A stretch of DNA of 64,000 bases from Ceratobasidium sp. AG-K (lineage: Eukaryota > Basidiomycota > Agaricomycetes > Cantharellales > Ceratobasidiaceae), in contig JAWNGF010000003.1 in assembly GCA_037039685.1 (NCBI GenBank), forward strand, positions 3,570,571 through 3,634,570, given 5' to 3'. Positions 58,501 to 64,000 of this stretch are shown piece after piece. The first letter of the stretch is position 1. Each line of letters begins with the position of its first letter. Under the pieces are notes generated by a model. It was given only the letters and a program-made list of their open reading frames with translations. It was not told the DNA's origin and did not search any database. The translations under genes and the position numbers were made by a program.

Positions 58501-59068
58501 TAGCCGGTTTTGGAAGATCCGCTCCTTCTATCAGGTCAATAGAACAGTCGTATGGTCAATGGTCTGGTATGCGTTTGAACTTCTCTTTGCTAAAAACCTC
58601 CTTGAATTCCTTGAACTCTTCCGGTATGTTGTCAATTTCACCTGTCTTGCCCATGATGTGGTCTGTCCTCCATGTGATAGTTTTTGAGCGCCAGTCAATG
58701 ATTGGGTTAGCTTCTTCTAACCATCCTAGTCCTAAGATAAGGCATGTATCCCCGGTCGGCATAGCAAAGAAATTCTGCCTAAAGCTTTTCCCTTCCAGGT
58801 CAAACTTTAGAATGGCTCTAAATCGGATTTGATGTGGTAATTCTTTTCCCTGAATCCCAATGACTTTCCTGGGTGTTGGTAGCTCAATTAATGGTATGGT
58901 GTTTGAGCGCGCCCAGGAAATATTGATAAAGTTTTTTGAAGCACCTGAGTTGATAAGGGTGGGAATGGGTTCTGTGATTCCAGTAGCGTTTGTGTAGACA
59001 ACTGTTGATTTGTTTGTTGCTTTAAGGTACATTGTTTCCGTTACCAGTTCTTTGGTCTCTCCACACAC
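55199..59068 (-). pseudogene. pol: Pol of copy C
   Basis: Begins after gag with GTG TGT GGA (59068). The protease DSGA box reads NSGAS here. TGA at 58556-58558 and 58082-58084, and another near 56093-56095 after GQNIKTD, break the frame. The reverse transcriptase catalytic box is YIDN instead of YIDD (58022-58024), so polymerase activity would be lost even without the stops. RNase H, integrase (DRFSRMAHF, VSDRGTTFN, GITERINQW) and chromodomain (VEKIVNWKM...YRVRWKGY) are readable. The C-terminal extension overlaps ORF3 and ends at 55199, collinear with copy B. Confidence 0.9.
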
Positions 59069-59070
59069 AG

Positions 59071-61067
59071 TTAGAGGGAGACCTTGTCTTTTCCCGACTC
59101 TGGTTTGCTCTCAAGTTTCCCTTCCTGTCCCTTTAGGTTAGGTTCCTCCTTCTTCCAGTCCTTTTCAGGGCATTTTGCTAGCAGGTGCTTGTCTGATCCG
59201 CATTTTAGGCAACGTTTTGATGAAATTCTTGCCTTGTATATGTTGTCGGGAAGTCTTTTTGTGGAGCTGGAGGATGCCAGTGTTGTTTTTTGTCCCATGG
59301 TGTTTTTGATGGATTGTAGCTTTTGGTCAATGGAGATTGCGATTGAGATCCACCAGTCCAGAGATAGTTCCCGCTCCGTTCCATCTTTGTTAATTAGGGT
59401 TAACTCAAATTGGGCTAGTTCAGTTTTGACTTCTGGCTTCAGTCCTTCCTTGAATTGGTTGATCAGAGCTTCCTGGCCCCAATTTACGTCGACTAATAGA
59501 TATCGGAATTCCAAAGCATAGTTTGCTACTGAATTGTTCTGCTTGCATTTCTGGATATTGGCTTTGGCTTTAGCTTTCTTGTTTGGGTTGCTGAATTGTT
59601 CCATGAAATGGGCTTTGAAGTTTCCCCATGAGGCTAGGTTTTTGTTATTTTCTCCCTGGTTTAGTGATTGTAGCAATACTTGTGCCCAATGGGTTGCCGC
59701 CTTGTTCTCAGATCTGAAGTTGGCAAGTGCTTCACAGATCCGTTCTTCATGAGAGTTGTATTGATTGCCTAATCAAACAAAATAGCTTTCCATCTGTGTG
59801 ATGAACATTTTGGCTCCTTCCCCCTTTTTTCCATCAAAGGGTTCAGGTCGTGTGACCTTAGGATGACGGGATTCCCCGCTGGTGTTAGGATTTTCTGTGA
59901 GGCGTTGGAGCCTCTGTTCCAATTCGTCAATTTGGGTAGATTTGGCTTCCGGATGTGATGGAGAGTTTGATTGTCTAGAAGGATTTTCCGCATGTAATGA
60001 TGCTTTGTCCATTTCTTCTCCAGATTGTTGATAGCTTCTTGTATCGTAGTGATTCGTGTAGTATTGGTGGTTCCTTCTTGTTGCAGGTTTTCCAAGCCTT
60101 GTGTTACAGCTTCATTCCATTCGAGTTGTCCTTGCCTGGTGGTGTTGAGTTCTTTGTGTATGTTGTTTACAAGTCCTTGCGTGTTTGTAACTTTGTTTCG
60201 AAGCCAGGTGACGTCTTGTCCAACTAGGAAAGTGTTATGTTTGCTGTTCCTTGCGGCATTGAGAATATCCGTTAGTGTTCCTTGAAGGGTGTTGATGGAG
60301 TTGTTGAAGATCTGCTGATTGTTTGCTAGGACCTGGGTGGCTTGTTCTAACCCGTTGAGTCTTCCATCAATCACTATTCTCATTCTGTCAATGACCCTTA
60401 AGAGTGCATTGTGCCTTCCAAGGTGAAGATCATCAAGATCATCAAGATTGCCAATCACGGTTCTACTACTGGAGCTGGAACTTGAACTGAGATTCCCGGG
60501 TACGTCTTGGTTCTCAGTTGTTGGTTGCTGGGAATAGCCTTGTGGTACATATGGTGGTGCAGGGTTTACAGGTGTCATGGCTTGGGAGCTTATTGGGATT
60601 GGACCGGCATTGGTGATAGTGCCTCTGATCTGGGGAATTTGTGGAGCATGTGGAATGTGTGGTGTCGGTGGGGGTCTGATGGGAACAAGGGATATGCCCC
60701 CATGAGCTTCAGGCTGCAGGGAAAAGAATTGTCTTCTGAATGCTGTGGGCCATAGTGGACGCAAGGGTCCAGGACTTGCGTTAGAAATAGGGATTCGAAT
60801 CGTGGCTGGTGTGGGATCATCGGTGATATCTCCTGGTTCCCTATTGACAATTGTAGCTTCTTCTTGGATGACCGAAGCGTTTTTGGCATTGAACGTTCTG
60901 GGCATAGAAGCTTGACTCTGTGGACAAGACCTTGCTGGTCCTCCGGCCCGTGCTTGTGCAATATCTTATTTGTTGAGAGAACCCGTGGGTCTTGCAGCCC
61001 TACTTGGTCCTCTCCTTGTTGACAGTGGCGTTGAGAGGCGTGATCCTGCATCCTCCTGGATGGACAT
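59071..61067 (-). pseudogene. gag: Gag of copy C
   Basis: ATG at 61067 (MSIQEDAGSR). Broken by TAA near 60966 (NK then stop), a frameshift near 60020 where INNLEEEMDK becomes INNLEKKWTK, and TGA near 59775 (YFV then stop; copy A has Arg). The CCHC knuckle CLKCGSDKHLLAKC and the heptamer (59089-59095) are retained. Confidence 0.9.
59089..59095 (-). promoter_or_regulatory. Putative -1 frameshift heptamer (G GGA AAA), copy C
   Basis: Same codons TCG GGA AAA in gag phase as in copies A and B, with the -1 frame open into pol even though both genes are decayed. Confidence 0.55.
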
Positions 61068-61075
61068 GGTTGATA

Positions 61076-61087
61076 AGCTTGTTTTGT
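61076..61087 (-). promoter_or_regulatory. Self-primer binding site of copy C
   Basis: The 12 bases are exactly complementary to 61251-61262 in the 5' LTR, as in copies A and B. Confidence 0.65.
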
Positions 61088-61089
61088 AA

Positions 61090-61547
61090 TGTCGTAAGCT
61101 TCTCCTTGGTGGCTATGAGACAAGCCATGATGGAGAGTGGACAGCACTAAGACCTACGTGACCTCTTGAACCGCAACACACTTAAGTGTCTGTAGGCTCT
61201 TGAGGGTAGGGGTGGTTCAAAGTGTCACTCAAGGGGGATGTTTTGACAAGACAAAACAAGCTGAGTTTACCAGGCTTGTTGGTCCTCTATATATATTCAA
61301 GGCAAGACTGAGTCATACAAAGCGTAGCCACATGAGTCAAAGCAGACGACCAGTCAGGAGTGTCCATGTGAGTCATGCTGTATGAACAGATGTGACTTGT
61401 ACAAAGCACAGCCGTGTTACACAAAGTAACAGGAAAACCACAAGGAGGTGGCAACGCGGCGGGAAAGAGAAACAGAAAGTAACGTACACAGCCACGAGAC
61501 AGGATGAGATGCAGATGAGTCTGATGGAGTGAGCAAGGCTCATGACA
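61090..61547 (-). repeat. 5' LTR of copy C
   Basis: 458 bp, minus orientation, TATA-like tatatata near 61290. Flanked on the right by the gaatg duplication. Confidence 0.94.
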
Positions 61548-61647
61548 GAATGCCATAGTGGATGGAACAAACAGGTCAGCCGTGACTTGATGGGGGAGAG
61601 GAATGGACCAACACACCCTAAACCCCCTTGGTATTCAATGAGCTTGC
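61548..61647 (-). pseudogene. Unidentified gene, upstream exon piece
   Basis: In the frame of the downstream pieces it reads CWSIPLPHQVTADLFVPSTMAF. An in-frame TGA just before may be another CGA change. The same frame can be followed past the LTR at 61648-62199 for a few codons (FLIHKAHVQ), so this exon was hit by three LTR insertions. Confidence 0.5.
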
Positions 61648-62199
61648 TGTCGTGACCCACATATGACATCCTTGGACTCTGACTGTGTGGCTCAGACGCT
61701 GGCGCCTTAAGCGCCCAATGTACAATGTATGGCCCTCTCCCGCGTTTAGTGTGGTGTATGGATGACGTGTCACCTTGGCCCATATGGCCTTGCTGTCTTC
61801 TGGATCTTTCCCTTGGAAGGATTGTGCTTCTGGAATATTCTTCCAGAAGTACTTTGTGATTGCTGACTGATACTGGCGCCTGATTGGCCAGTTTATGTAT
61901 CGTACCACTTTGAGGCATTTTTGCTTCATGCTATATATACTGGCTTGCAAGCATGGACTTACTCCAGCTTGCTTTGCCTTGTCATCTCTCCCCTCAGAGT
62001 GCACTCTAAGTCCCAAAGGCCTTACAGCCTTTGTCTCTCATCTAAGTGGGCCTTTGGCCATCATCAGTATTGACGCTAAGGTTGCACTAGCAACTTAGCA
62101 AACAGTCTAAGGAGCCTATAGGGCATATTGAGGCCAGTCCCTGCGACTAAGGCAAGAACGGTCACTGTCGTTGGTCAACCGGCATAGAGGGTTGCAACA
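61648..62199 (+). repeat. Solo LTR of a second Ty3-like family (552 bp)
   Basis: Starts tgtcgtgacc, ends gttgcaaca, perfect target duplication cttgc (61643-61647 and 62200-62204). TATA-like tatatatactgg near 61930. The middle resembles the A/B/C LTR in layout (TATA, then cttgctttgccttgtc), but the sequence is distinct. Confidence 0.85.
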
Positions 62200-63407
62200 C
62201 TTGCACATGTGCCTTGTGGATCAAAAAGTCTAGATAGAGTCATTTTTCTAGGGGCTGATAGGAGTTGGTATTCAATTGTTGGCATTGTGGCTGACTTCTG
62301 ACAATCAATGCCACGGTCACATGACCACACTTGGACATCAACTTGGACCGGAATAGAAACCTAGGCGCTATTCATGCATATAGATAGATCATGGATTGTT
62401 CCACCACAGCGAATAAGCCCTAGATTCAAGTGACGTGTTTGCGGCCACATATTTGAGATCTCATCCGTTCAAACTCAATTCATACATGGCCATCAGTTCT
62501 AAGTCCGAAATTGACTGATGTACGCAAAGAATACATTGGCTGGGGTATCCGTGGCTGAGGTGTGCTGGTTATGTACTTTAGTTATTGGTACAAATCTAAC
62601 GTGATGGAGAATATTGGCGACGACCCCCGACCCACCAAGCCACAAGGTCTCGATGAGGATTGGTATTTGTATTGGAATTGGGAGGTCCTCAGGGGGTCCG
62701 GGGTTGGGCAAATGATCTTCGAGAAATATGACCGTAGGTCTACTCTTGCAACACGAAGTGGGGTAACCAATGCCATATGAGCGGAAGTATCTAAGCTCGT
62801 AGGGTGCTTCACCAGGATCCTTGAGCTCGTGTCTGCCCGAAAATACGACCAGGTGAGCTTCAAAGAGCTTGATGAGTTTACAAATAGTTGGCTTATGAGT
62901 TGAAATGAGTTTCATTATGGCTCAACCGCTCTTTCGGGCTCTTTGAAGCAGTTCGGGTCGCGTTTTTATTCAAGTTTGTGTCCAATAAGACTTGTTCTTC
63001 TTCCTGATGAAATGTGCAGGGCGAATCAGACGCAGAGTGCCGACGAACCACCCGAATGCTGACTCTTTGATCATTCCATACACTATAGATGCGCATGTAA
63101 CCTCTGCAAAGGCTTCAGAAAGGCGGTGAGTTAGACAGTGCCCCCTACAGTAAGGGGCTTCGCGATCGACTTTAGTACAGATACCAGCATAAATATTATG
63201 GTCAAGAATTTCAGAGCCGGATTACCAGAGGATGAGTTGATTGCAATAGTATGTGACACCAAAATCATATCAGATGCAAACTATTAGAGAGGCACTGGAG
63301 CAGCATTTCAACCTCCCAAAACAATCGAGCATCACGACTACAAAAAATCCTTGATGGAGTATTGAAATTCAATTGTCTATATATTTTCACGAGAAGCTCG
63401 GGCCTAC
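62200..63407. other. Spacer, no gene recognised
   Basis: The first 30 bp probably belong to the unidentified gene at 53035-61647. A minus-strand frame at 62499-62915 (138 codons) has no recognisable motif and is not called. Confidence 0.45.
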
Positions 63408-64000
63408 CTAGCCTGTGCATCTTTCTTGTACTTCTTGTACTGTGACTGGTTCCGGGTTGACAAGGCAAACTTGCTGATATGACGCCGTGCGACCCCATTC
63501 CTTGACATCACAGGTTGGCGGAGCGGCCGGTCCCATATCAACAACATAGTCGAGCAGAAACTGGGTCATGCGTATATTACTCTGAGACTGCGCGCTTCCC
63601 TCGGCGGTTTCGGTATTGGAGGGGGAATAGTATTCCCATAAGCGTTCCCGAAAACTGCGGGTTGCAAATCGACCGAATAGCCCAAACGGAGTGATGAGTT
63701 TGGCGCCTGCCGGGACAATAGCGTTCAGCAAGAGTCTACTATTTTCAAGCGCATTCGCAACATACCAAAAATTCCCCAAAACAATGGCCTACCAAATAAA
63801 AAGACGTGTAAGCCCTGCAAAAGCGCGAGCAAACCTCCAATGGATGCTAAAATATCGAATGTGCTACTAGATCGATATTCCTCCATCACATGGCATAGGT
63901 TGTTGGAGACTCGCGTATTCCCTGCTAAACTGCTTTGGGGGATGTCGGGCGAGGATTCAACAAATCGCGGCCAGCGGATGAAGCCGCCTGAAACTACTGT
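63408..64000 (-). CDS. Probable membrane protein of a fungal hypothetical family, C-terminal exons (5' end outside window)
   Basis: The exon from the right edge to 63766 ends with a hydrophobic segment (ILASIGGLLALLQGLHVFLF, then GRPLFWGIFG). A 59-bp GT...AG intron (63707-63765) joins it to AKLITPFGLFGRFATRSFRE, then IRMTQFLLDYVVDMGPAAP. The motif GRPLFWG..GAKLITPFG is one I have seen in uncharacterised Agaricomycete proteins. The end of the protein is less certain; the frame stops at 63408. No function known. Confidence 0.6.

Larger units (their letters stand above)
54319..61547 (-). mobile_element. Ty3/gypsy chromovirus-like LTR retrotransposon, copy C, complete but decayed
   Basis: 7,229 bp with 458-bp LTRs (61090-61547 is 5', 54319-54776 is 3') and perfect target duplication gaatg (54314-54318 and 61548-61552). 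By my count the LTRs differ at 16 positions (about 96.5% identity), so it is older than B and I. Gag, pol and ORF3 are all present in the same order as copy B, each with nonsense or frameshift changes. Confidence 0.95.

Noticed and set aside
62499..62915. Minus-strand 138-codon ORF
   Set aside because: Some protein-like character but no motif, intron or homology I can name; left uncalled.

Overview
The window looks like nuclear DNA of a filamentous basidiomycete. The genes have many short introns (about 50-65 bp, GT...AG), and the families present (TPR-CHAT protein, paired secreted GMC oxidoreductases, multi-exon S33 peptidase, Helitron, Ty3 chromoviruses) are typical of Agaricomycetes. A Rhizoctonia-like species is a reasonable guess, but this is inference. 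No rRNA, intact tRNA or CRISPR array was found.

Left third (1-23400), mostly genic. Ty3 element A (minus strand, 1-4174) runs off the left edge and has jumped into the CHAT domain of a TPR-CHAT gene (minus, 4175-8108). That gene is also split by a 1.1-kb element with about 310-bp terminal inverted repeats (4554-5670). Next come two tandem, multi-intron, secreted GMC oxidoreductase genes on the minus strand (8987-11657 and 14109-16780), a gene-poor spacer, and an intact 12-exon S33/TAP-like serine peptidase with a C-terminal membrane anchor (20804-23397, plus).

Middle (24500-45070), a layered TE nest. A decayed Helitron (HUH Rep plus Pif1-like helicase) is cut by a solo LTR (26658-27124) and by Ty3 element B (28033-42223). 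Element B is itself cut, inside gag, by a younger Ty3 element I of another family (29830-36779) with long open gag and pol frames. Perfect 5-bp target-site duplications give the order: Helitron, then B, then I.

Right third (45070-64000). Two decayed peptidase paralogues (46457-48752 and 49489-52232) lie here, the second split by a solo LTR. An unidentified minus-strand gene (53035 to about 62230) is broken by a solo LTR, complete element C (54319-61547) and a solo LTR of another family (61648-62199). The window ends in the 3' exons of a minus-strand gene for a probable membrane protein.

Elements A, B and C are one family. B and C carry an extra 254-codon frame (ORF3) after the chromodomain that overlaps the 3' end of pol. 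Both Ty3 families show two expression/replication features that can be read directly: a 12-nt self-complementary primer site next to the 5' LTR (Tf1/sushi-like self-priming, no tRNA site seen), and the heptamer G GGA AAA in gag phase just before the gag stop, with pol in the -1 frame and open from the heptamer on. Many breaks in the old elements are CGA to TGA changes, suggesting decay by CpG deamination.
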